Shown here: piece after piece, positions 47,962 through 56,867 of the stretch
Layout of the letters: each line of letters begins with the position of its first letter
How positions within the stretch are numbered: position 1 is the first letter of the stretch
From: Pelagibacterium lentulum
GTDB taxonomy: Bacteria > Pseudomonadota > Alphaproteobacteria > Rhizobiales > Devosiaceae
Length of the DNA stretch: 64,000 nucleotides
Reading direction: 5' to 3'
NCBI RefSeq assembly: GCF_003992625.1
Contig: NZ_RZMW01000029.1
Span: 124,001 to 188,000 of the forward strand
Made by a program: the position numbers and the translations under genes
Notes under the pieces: generated by a model
Databases searched by the model: none
What the model was told of the DNA's origin: nothing
What the model saw: only the letters and a program-made list of their open reading frames with translations

Positions 47962-48885
47962 GTGGCCAAGTTCATTTTCTATCGCATATTGCAGGCCATA
48001 TTCGTGGTTTTTGCCGTTACCCTGACCGTTTCCTTTGCGATCCGGCTGACGGGCGATCCTGCCATCATGCTCTCCCAGGGTGCAGGCAGCATCACCGAGG
48101 CGGATCTGGAACGGATCAGGGAAGCACTCGGCCTCAACCGGCCGTTTCTTGTGCAGTATTGGGATTTTGTGAGCGGCGTTTTCGTCGGCGATTTCGGTCG
48201 TAGCTTCATGGGTGGAACGTCGGTGGGAGCGCTGATTGCGCGCGCCTTGCCTGCAACATTAATGCTGGCGCTCGTCTCATTGTTTCTTTCCATTGTCATT
48301 TCGATACCGCTCGGGATAACCGCCGCGGTCTCACGTGGCAAATGGGCCGATCAGGCCATCCGTATTCTGTCGCTTGTCGGCCTGTCCTTCCCCAATTTCT
48401 GGCTCGCAATCATGCTGGTGCTGGTCTTTTCGATCACCTTCCGCCTTTTACCGCCAAGCGGCATGGAAGGGCCAATAAGCTTCATCATGCCTGCGGCCAC
48501 CATGGCGATCATTCTCACGGCAACCAATGTACGCCTTGTGCGCACCACCATGCTGGAAACGCTGCGCTCGCAATATGTCATGGTTGCTCGCGCCAAGGGA
48601 TTGAGCGAAACCAAGGTGCTTTACAAGCACGCGCTGCGCAATTGCGCCATTCCGCTCGTGACCTATTTCGGCCTTCAATTTGGCGGGCTTTTGGGCGGCA
48701 TCGTGGTGATCGAACGGGTTTTCAACTGGCCGGGCTTGGGTACGCTTGCCTTTGAGGCGGTGGCGGCTCGCGATTACCCGGTTTTGCAGGCCGTTATCAC
48801 GGTCCTTTCGCTGCTCATCGTTTCGATCAACCTTCTGGTCGACATCGCCTACGGGCTGCTCGATCCCCGCATTCGTACGGAGTGA
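47962..48885 (+). CDS. Dipeptide-type ABC transporter permease (DppB-like)
   Basis: 307 residues, GTG start at 47962. Six helices; N-terminal RILQAIFVVFAVTLTVSFAIRLTGDP and EAA-type loop TMLETLRSQYVMVARAKGLSETKVLYKHALRNC. Overlaps the next permease by 4 bases. Confidence 0.95.
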   Translation: MAKFIFYRILQAIFVVFAVTLTVSFAIRLTGDPAIMLSQGAGSITEADLERIREALGLNRPFLVQYWDFVSGVFVGDFGRSFMGGTSVGALIARALPATLMLALVSLFLSIVISIPLGITAAVSRGKWADQAIRILSLVGLSFPNFWLAIMLVLVFSITFRLLPPSGMEGPISFIMPAATMAIILTATNVRLVRTTMLETLRSQYVMVARAKGLSETKVLYKHALRNCAIPLVTYFGLQFGGLLGGIVVIERVFNWPGLGTLAFEAVAARDYPVLQAVITVLSLLIVSINLLVDIAYGLLDPRIRTE

Positions 48886-49766
48886 ATGAAATGGCCAATT
48901 CTTCCGCTTCATCGAACGCTCCGGCGAAAAAACTCAACCTTTCCCGCTTCAAGAATCTTGAATTTGTCCTCGGCATATTGCTGGCTGGCGGCATCGGCCT
49001 TGCCGTTGCCCTTTCCTGGCTGCTGTTTCCCGATGGCGGACGTGCGGTCAACCTGATGGCGCGCCTGACCCCGCCCTTTGCCGATCCTGCGCACCTGCTC
49101 GGCACCGACCCGCTGGGCCGCGATATTCTCGCCCGTGTCATCATCGGCGGGCGCATTTCACTGACCGTCGGCATCGTTTCAACGGCAGGCGCCGTTATTA
49201 TCGGCGTGATCATGGGGCTGATTGCCGGCTATTATCGCGGCATCTGGGACATGGTGGTCATGCGGTTTGCCGATATCCAGCTTGCCCTGCCTTTCATTCT
49301 GCTGGCCATCACCTTTATCGCCATCATCGGTGGCGGGCTGGTCAACACCATCATCCTGCTTATCGTTTCCCAATGGGTACAATATGCCCGGCTGGTGCGC
49401 GGGTCGGTTCTGGCTCTTCGAGAGCGCGAATTCGTGCAATCGGCGCGCGCCATTGGCGTCAAGGACATCAACATCATTCTGCGCCACCTGCTGCCCAATC
49501 TTTTGGGGCCGGTGATTGTTTTGATGACCATCAATGTGGCCAACAACATTCTGCTTGAAAGCAGCCTGACGTTCCTTGGCCTTGGCGTCGATCCCACGAT
49601 CCCGAGCTGGGGCGGCATGCTGGCCGAGGGTCGCACCTATCTGCAAACCGCATGGTGGATCAGCGTCTTTCCCGGCGTTGCCATTTTGCTGACCGTGCTC
49701 GGCCTGAACCTTCTGGGCGACTGGCTGCGCGATACACTGGACCCGACCGGACGCACCCGCATATGA
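48882..49766 (+). CDS. Dipeptide-type ABC transporter permease (DppC-like)
   Basis: 294 residues. The family block HLLGTDPLGRDILARVIIGGRISL and EAA loop VLALREREFVQSARAIGVKDINIILRHLLPN. GTG at 48882 or ATG at 48891. Its TGA overlaps the M14 gene start (ATGA). Confidence 0.95.
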   Translation: MNEMANSSASSNAPAKKLNLSRFKNLEFVLGILLAGGIGLAVALSWLLFPDGGRAVNLMARLTPPFADPAHLLGTDPLGRDILARVIIGGRISLTVGIVSTAGAVIIGVIMGLIAGYYRGIWDMVVMRFADIQLALPFILLAITFIAIIGGGLVNTIILLIVSQWVQYARLVRGSVLALREREFVQSARAIGVKDINIILRHLLPNLLGPVIVLMTINVANNILLESSLTFLGLGVDPTIPSWGGMLAEGRTYLQTAWWISVFPGVAILLTVLGLNLLGDWLRDTLDPTGRTRI

Positions 49767-51517
49767 CCCTTGTTATCGAAAAGATCTTTCCGCGAACGCT
49801 CGATGCGCTTGTCAGCCAATTTAGGACCGCATCATTGCAGGGCGGGCGGCTGGAGGCATGGGTCTTTGACGATGCCGCGGATCGAGCAAACGCACAGGCT
49901 GCTTTGAAAGCCAATGGTATCGAAGCAATCATCCGCTCGGCCTATAAGCCTCTCGTGCATTTTTTTCTCGAAGAGGTCGAGCGGCCCGGCGATATCGTAT
50001 CGGTCAGGATCGGCTATCCGGTTATCGAGGGGGTCGAACGCCGATTTCTGCTTGAAAGCTATCCCCTTTCGGCGCTGCTTGATGGGGCCGAGATTACATT
50101 CGATGCAGGAACCGCAGTTCCATTCACCTATGATGTCGCCATAGCCTATCGCGATGGTTCAAAAGTTGAAAAGCAGGTCTTTGCGCCCAATCGCTCCCAT
50201 ATCGACCCGGCGGGCGAAGACGCCACTTCGCCAACCGGCTGGCTGCGTGTGACCAAAGGCGCGGAAATCATTACGGACGAAGCGCTTGAGACTGACATCG
50301 AAAGCCTTTTCCATACAGCGATCACCGCTATTGAAAACCATGACTGGGGCCAAACCGAACCCTATTTCGAGGAACTCAGCATTCGCGCGGAAATCGCTAC
50401 ACGGGATGTTCCTCTTGCGTGCGGACACGAAACGCTAAGTCTTGCCGAGGCGCTGCACGAGGACCTTTACTTTTCCCTGCTTGAAATCTTTCAGAAGAAG
50501 TCCGCGCGCCCGCGTGGAGATCGTGGACTAAAGCCCGGCCAGATCGTTCCTGAGATTCTGCACAATTCAGGCGCGCTTTCCCTGCGCATCGAGACCCGTC
50601 CGCTTGATGAGGCAGATCGAGACATGCCGAAAGCCGACATCGATACTGCGCCCCACGCGCTATCCGTTGCCCAGATTCGCGCTGAACTGGACGCCATTGG
50701 CGGCCAGGCGTTGTCCGCGCAATCACGGGGGGGCCGCAGGCTCGATGCGCGCTATGTAGCGGGTTCCGATCCGGCTGTGATTATCAGCGGCGGGCAGCAC
50801 GCCAATGAAACGTCGGGGATTGTTGGTGCCCTGCGCGCGGCGAGGCAGCTTGCCAAACAGCCCGGCGCCCATTTCGTGATTTCCCCGTTGGAAAATCCTG
50901 ACGGCTACGCGCTTCACGGACGGCTGACCGCTCTTCATAAGAGCCACATGCATCACGCTGCGCGCTACACGGGTTTTGGCAACGATCTCGAATATGAGCC
51001 GGATGCTGTTGGTGGAAAGCCAGGCTATGAGAGAGCCATTCGCACCCAGTCTCAAACCGTCAGCGGCGCGCAATTGCACGTCAATCTGCACGGGTACCCT
51101 GCCCATGAATGGACACGGCCTTTTTCCGGCTATGTTCCGCGTGGCTTTGAAATGTGGACCATTCCCAAAGGCTTCTTTCTCATCATGCGCCACCATGCCG
51201 ACTGGCAGCGCCAAGCGGAACTTCTTATTGATCGGGTGACGGCGCATTTGAGCACGAACCGCAAGCTGCTCGACTTCAATGCCGAACAGATCGCGCTCTT
51301 TACGCGCCATGCCGGGGAGGCCGGTTTCACGATGGTCAATGGGTTTCCCTGCCTGATCAGTGTGGATGACCGGCACCAGACGCCATTGACGCTCATCACA
51401 GAATATCCTGACGAGACAATCGAGGGCGATGCGTTTATCGACGCCCACACGGCACAGATGGAAACGGTACTCGGAGCCTATGCCGCTTGGCAGGAGATCG
51501 TCGCGGCGGCGGATTGA
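49763..51517 (+). CDS. M14 zinc carboxypeptidase-like protein with long N-terminal domain
   Basis: 584 residues from the ATG at 49763, translationally coupled to the permease. The C-terminal half is M14-like: zinc motif GGQHANETSG (H-x-x-E, about residues 340-349), ENPDGYAL, and a third ligand region HVNLHGYPAHEWTRP. The N-terminal 320 residues are not a domain I recognise. No signal peptide is apparent, so it acts in the cytosol on imported substrate. Last gene of the MarR-dpp operon. Confidence 0.8.
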   Translation: MTLVIEKIFPRTLDALVSQFRTASLQGGRLEAWVFDDAADRANAQAALKANGIEAIIRSAYKPLVHFFLEEVERPGDIVSVRIGYPVIEGVERRFLLESYPLSALLDGAEITFDAGTAVPFTYDVAIAYRDGSKVEKQVFAPNRSHIDPAGEDATSPTGWLRVTKGAEIITDEALETDIESLFHTAITAIENHDWGQTEPYFEELSIRAEIATRDVPLACGHETLSLAEALHEDLYFSLLEIFQKKSARPRGDRGLKPGQIVPEILHNSGALSLRIETRPLDEADRDMPKADIDTAPHALSVAQIRAELDAIGGQALSAQSRGGRRLDARYVAGSDPAVIISGGQHANETSGIVGALRAARQLAKQPGAHFVISPLENPDGYALHGRLTALHKSHMHHAARYTGFGNDLEYEPDAVGGKPGYERAIRTQSQTVSGAQLHVNLHGYPAHEWTRPFSGYVPRGFEMWTIPKGFFLIMRHHADWQRQAELLIDRVTAHLSTNRKLLDFNAEQIALFTRHAGEAGFTMVNGFPCLISVDDRHQTPLTLITEYPDETIEGDAFIDAHTAQMETVLGAYAAWQEIVAAAD

Positions 51518-51673
51518 CAGCGTGCTTTCAGGACAAGTCAAGCCACTTGTTCGATATGAAAGAACGACAAAACAGTGACTTAAAGTTTTCGTTCGGTTCT
51601 ATAGGAACGAGGAGCGCCCTGGAAGCGCATGGGAACCATTTCTGCTCGTGAAATCGTCAGCTTACAGAAAAGC

Positions 51674-51697
51674 TGGCTGGGGCGGCAGGATTCGAAC
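51674..51697 (-). other. Probable att site: tRNA-Gln 3'-end fragment
   Basis: On the minus strand 24 bases match the 3' end of alphaproteobacterial tRNA-Gln: T-loop GTTCGAATC, the acceptor 3' strand CGCCCCA and GCCA. Only the 3' end is present; the other half of the T-stem (ATTG instead of a pairing GCAGG) and all upstream tRNA parts are missing, so it is not a gene. Phage and island integrases commonly leave this kind of fragment. Phage-like ORFs start about 120 bases away. Confidence 0.6.
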
Positions 51698-51815
51698 AAT
51701 GCCCCAAACGCCTGAATTTCCGGCCGCTTCTCCTGCCCCATGTTACACAATTTGTTAGCCAGCCCAAGGGTGGCACAAAGGCCTTTCCCCAATCCAAGCG
51801 AGTGGGGTACTGATC

Positions 51816-52280
51816 ATGGACGCTCGACAGTTCCGAAACACATTCGCCATTCTCCACAACCTCGACAAGCAGGAGCTGGAAGATGCCAGCGTCCTAATAC
51901 CGGATGCTAACGGCGGGTCCGACTGGTCGCGGTTCACCAATGGCATTGGGACGTTCGTTCTCAAGCTGCCGACTGACCGGCTGGAAAAGCTCTATGCGCT
52001 GATCGACGGCCGGCAGCCCGACAAATACCGGGGTGTGCCACCGCTGACGTTCGGTTACACCAATTGGCGTGGAAAGTTCGAGCAAAGGACCGTTCGGCCC
52101 CGCAAGGTCTGGTCTGGCAAGTCGCGGAACGACGTCGCGCATGTCGTGGTCTGCTGCAACGATGAAATCGTCCATGATCCCACGATCGATCAAAGCGGGA
52201 TCGTCGCGCCGACAGATGACGGCTTTGTGCATGTCGAGTTCCTGATCCCAGCGCAAATACTGAAAGAAGGTGCGTCATGA
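51816..52280 (+). CDS. Phage-like hypothetical protein
   Basis: 154 residues, no recognised domain family. Contains GYTNWRGKFEQRTVRPRKVWSGKSRND, which resembles a short conserved block in phage/island proteins (WRGxxxxRxxxP). ATG overlaps nothing upstream; the stop overlaps the next ORF by 4 bases. Base composition and gene sizes differ from the flanking transport operons. Confidence 0.6.
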   Translation: MDARQFRNTFAILHNLDKQELEDASVLIPDANGGSDWSRFTNGIGTFVLKLPTDRLEKLYALIDGRQPDKYRGVPPLTFGYTNWRGKFEQRTVRPRKVWSGKSRNDVAHVVVCCNDEIVHDPTIDQSGIVAPTDDGFVHVEFLIPAQILKEGAS

Positions 52281-52453
52281 GCATTAACCTGATTGGTCAT
52301 GTGCTGCTCGCTATCGGCGTGCTTGGGATGGCTGGGGTGCTTCTCCTAGCATGGCGAAACTTTAGCACCGTCCCGTTCGGCCCCGTCTTAGGAACTTGGT
52401 TCTTATTCATCTTTCTTGTGATGAGCATTCTGAACGACATAGGTGTTCTATGA
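52277..52453 (+). CDS. Small membrane protein of the phage-like cassette
   Basis: 58 residues with two hydrophobic helices (LIGHVLLAIGVLGMAGVLLLAW and LGTWFLFIFLVMSIL). Overlaps the 154-residue ORF and the next ORF by 4 bases each, so it is coupled with both. Function unknown. Confidence 0.6.
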   Translation: MSINLIGHVLLAIGVLGMAGVLLLAWRNFSTVPFGPVLGTWFLFIFLVMSILNDIGVL

Positions 52454-52560
52454 CCCCGTGTGACATCATGGTGCTGCTGCACCACTACGCGACTGTTGAT
52501 GCTGATTGGCCTTTGGGCCAAACGACAGCCTACCGGATAGCTATCCGCCCCCTACGCTGA
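52450..52560 (+). CDS. Short phage-like ORF, probably truncated
   Basis: 36 residues beginning MTPCDIMVLLHHYATVDADWP. Phages often encode small proteins starting MTPLDILxLLHxH, which continue into an HTH-like tail; here the tail (LGQTTAYRIAIRPLR) does not fit and the frame stops, so it may be cut short by the rearrangement. Coupled to the membrane protein by a 4-base overlap. Confidence 0.45.
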   Translation: MTPCDIMVLLHHYATVDADWPLGQTTAYRIAIRPLR

Positions 52561-52750
52561 GCGCCGCATGCCCAGTCCCAGCATTTCATATTCGGGCCGT
52601 GGCCTTGCCACGGGTTCGGCGTTCCGGATGCCGGCCGGGCCTATACCCTGAGCCTGGTCCGGCGCTGGTGCCGCCATGGGCGGTTGCTGGGACATGGGCG
52701 TGCTCTGGCTGCATCGGCAGGACTTCGCCACCGCCCGGTCCATACGCTTC

Positions 52751-53012
52751 TTTTTCTTTGTCCGCAGCGACAAGTTCCTTGTTTTTTTTCCATCCACGGC
52801 CCAACGTTGGGAGACTCGATCTCCTCTTCCCCCTCGATTCGGAATTTGAGATTGACCGGCACGTCCCAGCGTACGGCAAGGAACGCCTTGGCGGTTTTTT
52901 TGAATGCCAAAACGCCCGACTTGTTATCGGTGGCGCCGCGCACGTAGAGCACACCTTCGACAATTTCCGCCGAGATCGAAGGCTGACGCACAAACGCCTG
53001 AAGATCGCTTAC
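52751..53012 (-). pseudogene. Decayed M20 dipeptidase remnant
   Basis: In one frame (about 53012 to 52773) VSDLQAFVRQPSISAEIVEG, then LYVRGATDNKSGVLAF and NLKFRIEGEEEIESPNVGP match M20 metallopeptidases, but about 60-70 residues holding zinc ligands are missing between the first two. After the third block the match shifts to another frame (KNKELVAADK) at a run of eight T in the plus strand near 52785-52792. Ends up adjacent to the SDR stop. Non-functional. The region 52561-52750 contains no supported gene. Confidence 0.7.
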
Positions 53013-53755
53013 GAGTCGATCTGGTGGCTCTGGCTTAGTGTCCAGGCGTCGAGACGGGTGCCGGAAAGCTCGGCAGGACGGTTCGCGGCAAGATAGGCAA
53101 AGGCGGGTGCCAAACGCTCGGGATCCACCCATTTGGCCTTCAGCTCATCGGGATAATTGCGGTCCGACATGGGGGTTTTCATATACATCCCCGGCGTGAC
53201 GGTGACCGAGAGGATACCGTGTGGCTCCCCCTCAAGCGCCAGCGATTTGGAAAACCCCTCAAGCCCGTGCTTGGCAGCACAATAGGCAGCTTCCTGGTCG
53301 AAACCCTCGATACCCGACCGCGAGGAGACAAAGACAAGCGTGCCACCGCCCGCTTCGAGCATCGGCCTCCAAACAGCGCTGGCTAACTGAAATCCGGCCT
53401 GAAGGCCAACATTGAGCGTGCGCGAAAACTCTCCCAGATCAACGGCTTCGAACGGTTTGGGAACCAGAATCGCAGCGTTGTGGATCACGGTGTCAACGCG
53501 CGGCGACAGCGCCAACGCTTCGGCTATCGCTGCATCGGTTGCTTCGGCGTCCGAGAGGTCGGCAACGATGGCGCTCGCGTTCGCCCCGCACTGCTCGGCG
53601 GTGCGTTTCACCCCTTGGCCATCATAGTCGAACAAAACCAGCAGGGTCCCGCTGGGCGCCATATAGCGGGCGATGCCCGCACCAAGCCCCTGCGCGGCGC
53701 CGGTGATCCAGATGGTCTGTTGGGACAGCGGGCGGGGGCTCATTGTCGCGCTCAT
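53009..53755 (-). CDS. SDR family oxidoreductase
   Basis: 248 residues. NAD(P)-binding TGAAQGLGAGIA, active-site Ser in VSSRSGIEG and YxxxK in YCAAKHGLEG. Overlaps the Gfo/Idh gene by 4 bases. Distal gene of the GntR operon before the scar. Confidence 0.92.
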   Translation of the reverse strand: MSATMSPRPLSQQTIWITGAAQGLGAGIARYMAPSGTLLVLFDYDGQGVKRTAEQCGANASAIVADLSDAEATDAAIAEALALSPRVDTVIHNAAILVPKPFEAVDLGEFSRTLNVGLQAGFQLASAVWRPMLEAGGGTLVFVSSRSGIEGFDQEAAYCAAKHGLEGFSKSLALEGEPHGILSVTVTPGMYMKTPMSDRNYPDELKAKWVDPERLAPAFAYLAANRPAELSGTRLDAWTLSQSHQIDS

Positions 53756-54828
53756 GGCTGTTCTGGTGCAAGATCGATCCAGCGCCGTTCGGCAGTGGAC
53801 TGATGGACTGCATCGAGCACTCGCTGGTTGTACAGACCATCAAAAAAGCTCGCACCGCGTTCGAGCTTGCGGCCCTCTGCGACCGCATTGGTGAATTCGC
53901 GCAGGACGGCGACCACTGAAACATTCCAGATTCCCTTGTTAAGCCCCTCAAGGCCTGCATTGGGATCATCGACCGTAATGTCCTCGAACCCCTGGCCCGC
54001 CTTGGCGAAATAGAGCTTCTCGTCACTATTATCGAGGGTGATGGTGCCTTTGGATCCGAACACCTGGGTTAGATTGCCGATATTGCTGGCCGCAACCCCG
54101 GACATGAAAACCTGGGCTCGCGCGCCGCTCACCAACTTCATCATACACCAGGCCAGATCGTCGGCGGTAGCGGTCCAGGGTTGGCCGGTGGTCTTGTCAA
54201 TCCGGTCAGGAATCATGGTCAGGGCTTCACCAACGACACTTTTGACGGGGCCGAGCCACCAGCGAACCATGTCGGTCTGGTGGCTGCCATTGGCGCCTAG
54301 CCGTCCACCGCCATGTTCGGCCAAAGACCACCAATCACCCTTGGGTCGCCCCGCGGGATCTGCCCAGGACGCGCCGATATTGGCGATATTGACGTGGCGA
54401 ATCTCGCCCAACGAGCCCTCGGCGATCATTTCGGCGATGCGCATGCGGTTGGGATTGAACCGCAACTCGTGGTCGATCATGTGCACACGGCCCAGTGCCT
54501 CAGCCTTGTCGAGCATCGCCTTGGCCTCGCTCGCGTTCATGGCAGTCGGCTTTTCGCACAGGACATGCGCACCGGAATCGAGCGCGGCAAGCGTCATTTC
54601 GGCATGGGTGTCGGTGGGCGTGGCGATAAGCACCACGTCGGGTGAATGGGTATCCAACATCGCCCGCCAGTCGTCATAGGCATTCTCGATACCAAACGCG
54701 TCAGCGGCTGACCGCGCGCTTTCCAGCCGGTTGGATGCTACGGCGACACAGGTAACGCCGGGCACATGACGCAGGGCAGGCAAATAGGCAGCGCGGGCAA
54801 AACTGGCCCCGATGATCGCAACTTTCAT
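53752..54828 (-). CDS. Gfo/Idh/MocA family oxidoreductase
   Basis: 358 residues. N-terminal NAD motif AIIGASFARAAYLPAL and VLCEKPTAMN near 90, then GEIRHVNIANIGASWADPAG. Probably works on a sugar-like or hydroxyacid intermediate together with the second Gfo/Idh gene at 58421. Confidence 0.9.
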   Translation of the reverse strand: MKVAIIGASFARAAYLPALRHVPGVTCVAVASNRLESARSAADAFGIENAYDDWRAMLDTHSPDVVLIATPTDTHAEMTLAALDSGAHVLCEKPTAMNASEAKAMLDKAEALGRVHMIDHELRFNPNRMRIAEMIAEGSLGEIRHVNIANIGASWADPAGRPKGDWWSLAEHGGGRLGANGSHQTDMVRWWLGPVKSVVGEALTMIPDRIDKTTGQPWTATADDLAWCMMKLVSGARAQVFMSGVAASNIGNLTQVFGSKGTITLDNSDEKLYFAKAGQGFEDITVDDPNAGLEGLNKGIWNVSVVAVLREFTNAVAEGRKLERGASFFDGLYNQRVLDAVHQSTAERRWIDLAPEQP

Positions 54829-54855
54829 AGTCGAAGTTTCCTTGTTTTCTGAGGG

Positions 54856-55806
54856 TCAGCCGATGGTCTTCAAGCGCGGGTCAAGGAAGTCGCGCAGCCA
54901 ATCCCCAATGATATTGAACGAAAGAACCGTCAAAACGATCGCGATGCCCGGGAAAAAGGCCAGCCACCAGCGATTGGCGATGAGCTGGTCGCGGCTTTCG
55001 GCCAGCATCGATCCCCATGTGGGCACCGATGGCGGAACGCCCAACCCCAGAAACGATAATGCAGCTTCCGAGAGAATGACGCTGGCTACGTTGAATGACG
55101 CGATGACGGTCAAAGGCGCAACGATGTTGGGTAGGATGGTGCGGAAGATGATCGAGGGCGTGGAATCGCCCAGTGCGCGAGCTGCCTCCACGAACTCCTT
55201 CTCTCGCAGCGAAAGCGTCTGGGCACGCACGATCCGGGCATAGGTGACCCATTGACCGATGCCGAGCACCAGGATTATGTTGAGAACTCCCGGGCCGAGA
55301 ACCACAAGAAACATGATGGCAAGCAAGATAAACGGGAAAGCCAGCTGGATATCGCCCAGCCGCATTATCACATCATCGATCCAGCCCCCGAAATAGCCAG
55401 AGACCAAGCCGGCGATAACGCCGATGGTGCCACCGACCGCGATGGCGCACAGCCCCACCAGCAGCGAAATCCGCGCCCCATAGAGCAAGCGGGAAAAGAC
55501 GTCGCGGCCCAGCGCATCGGTGCCCAACAGGTAAAAGGCATTACCCGATTGCTGCAGCGGATCGAGCAGCCGGATCATGATGTTCTGGCGATTGGGATCG
55601 AACGGCGCAAGTAAGGGTCCGAAAACGGCGGCGATCACCACGCACAACAGGATGAACAGGGCGACGACCGGCCATTTCGCGACAACCATTGAGCGCCAGG
55701 CGCGCTTGAACTCCTTGCGCAACTCCCTGCCCTTGGGGCTGGCTGGCGGCACGGGGCCAACAGAAGGGACCGCATCGGCATGTTCGGGCTTGAGACCAAG
55801 GCTCAT
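54856..55806 (-). CDS. Oligopeptide-type ABC transporter permease (DppC-like)
   Basis: 316 residues. Contains YLLGTDALGRDVFSRLLYGARISLL and EAA loop TLSLREKEFVEAARALGDSTPSIIFRTILPN. No ATPase gene follows it in the operon. Confidence 0.95.
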   Translation of the reverse strand: MSLGLKPEHADAVPSVGPVPPASPKGRELRKEFKRAWRSMVVAKWPVVALFILLCVVIAAVFGPLLAPFDPNRQNIMIRLLDPLQQSGNAFYLLGTDALGRDVFSRLLYGARISLLVGLCAIAVGGTIGVIAGLVSGYFGGWIDDVIMRLGDIQLAFPFILLAIMFLVVLGPGVLNIILVLGIGQWVTYARIVRAQTLSLREKEFVEAARALGDSTPSIIFRTILPNIVAPLTVIASFNVASVILSEAALSFLGLGVPPSVPTWGSMLAESRDQLIANRWWLAFFPGIAIVLTVLSFNIIGDWLRDFLDPRLKTIG

Positions 55807-55818
55807 TTTCTGCCCCTC

Positions 55819-56793
55819 CTAATATTTGACGCGTGGGTCGATGCGGGCATAAATCAGATCGACGAGCAGGTTGAGGGTGATGAAAATCAAGGCAAGCACG
55901 ATCACAGAGGCCTGAACTACGGGAATGTCGCGCTGGCTGATTGCGTTGAATACAAGCCGACCGATGCCGGGCCATGAAAAGACCATTTCAACGACGACGA
56001 CACCGCCCAAGAGAAACCCAAACTCCAGCCCGATCATGGTCACCACGGGTAACCAAGCATTTCGCAGAGCATGGCGCACAACGACGGCGCGCTCAGAAAT
56101 GCCTTTCGAGCGGGCCGTGCGCACATAATCCTGGCCCAGAACTTCGAGCATTGAAGAGCGCACCAAGCGGGCATTGCGGGAGAGCGAATAGAACCCGACG
56201 GCGACACCGGGCATGATCATGTAGTAGAGCGCCTGAGGCAGCTGGGTAAAGGCGCGGACGATCTCCCCTTGCAGCAGCGGCATGAGGAACGGCACGTGGC
56301 CGGAAATGGGAAAAAGGCGCAATTGCAGGCCGAACAGCATGATCATCATGATGCCAAGCCAGAAATTGGGAATGGACTGACCGAGCATCGCGACAGTCAT
56401 GATCGAGCCATCCACGGGGGTTCCGCGATAGAGTGCCGAGAAAACGCCCAGCGGAATGGCCAGCGAAATTGCAAGTATCAGCGCGAACAACGTCAGTTCG
56501 ATAGTCGCGGGTAGCGCCTGAAGCACTACGTCAATGGCAGGCCGACGGAACGTCAGAGAATTTCCGAAATCGCCCTGAAGCAAATTGCTGATGTAGGTGA
56601 CGTATTGAATATGCAGCGGACGATCGAAGCCCAGCGCGCGGCGGGCCGCTTCTATTTCCTCAGTCGATGCGCGTTCCGAAACGTAGAGATAGGTCGGATC
56701 ACCCCCGATTTGCAGGGCAACGAAACTGATGAAGGTCACGCCGATGATCACGATCACGCTCTGGATCAGGCGGCGTACTATGAAGGTCCACAT
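55819..56793 (-). CDS. Oligopeptide-type ABC transporter permease (DppB-like)
   Basis: 324 residues from the ATG at 56793 (GGGGAG upstream); an earlier ATG at 56853 adds 20 non-family residues. IVRRLIQSVIVIIGVTFISFVAL at the N-terminus and EAA loop SMLEVLGQDYVRTARSKGISERAVVVRHALRN. Confidence 0.94.
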   Translation of the reverse strand: MWTFIVRRLIQSVIVIIGVTFISFVALQIGGDPTYLYVSERASTEEIEAARRALGFDRPLHIQYVTYISNLLQGDFGNSLTFRRPAIDVVLQALPATIELTLFALILAISLAIPLGVFSALYRGTPVDGSIMTVAMLGQSIPNFWLGIMMIMLFGLQLRLFPISGHVPFLMPLLQGEIVRAFTQLPQALYYMIMPGVAVGFYSLSRNARLVRSSMLEVLGQDYVRTARSKGISERAVVVRHALRNAWLPVVTMIGLEFGFLLGGVVVVEMVFSWPGIGRLVFNAISQRDIPVVQASVIVLALIFITLNLLVDLIYARIDPRVKY

Positions 56794-56828
56794 CGCTTCG
56801 GAGCTCCCCGGGATATAAGTGTTGGGTA

Positions 56829-56857
56829 CGGCATGCGGGGATGGCGCCCGCATGCCG
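56829..56857. other. Intercistronic stem-loop after the third binding-protein gene
   Basis: Perfect 11-bp stem CGGCATGCGGG/CCCGCATGCCG with a 7-base loop, 10 bases past the binding-protein stop (minus strand). No T-tract. Shares CATGCG with the loop at 38577. Confidence 0.72.
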
Positions 56858-56867
56858 GTGGTTTGGG

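Noticed and set aside
51674-51750. A complete tRNA on the minus strand
   Set aside because: Only the 3' 24 bases fit tRNA-Gln. The T-stem 5' half does not pair and no anticodon or D-arm is present, so I call it a fragment.
52552-52797. 81-residue minus-strand ORF ending near 52552
   Set aside because: Mostly Lys/Arg- and Pro/Ala-rich and overlaps the decayed M20 sequence; it may hold the 3' end of some other dead gene but I cannot support one.
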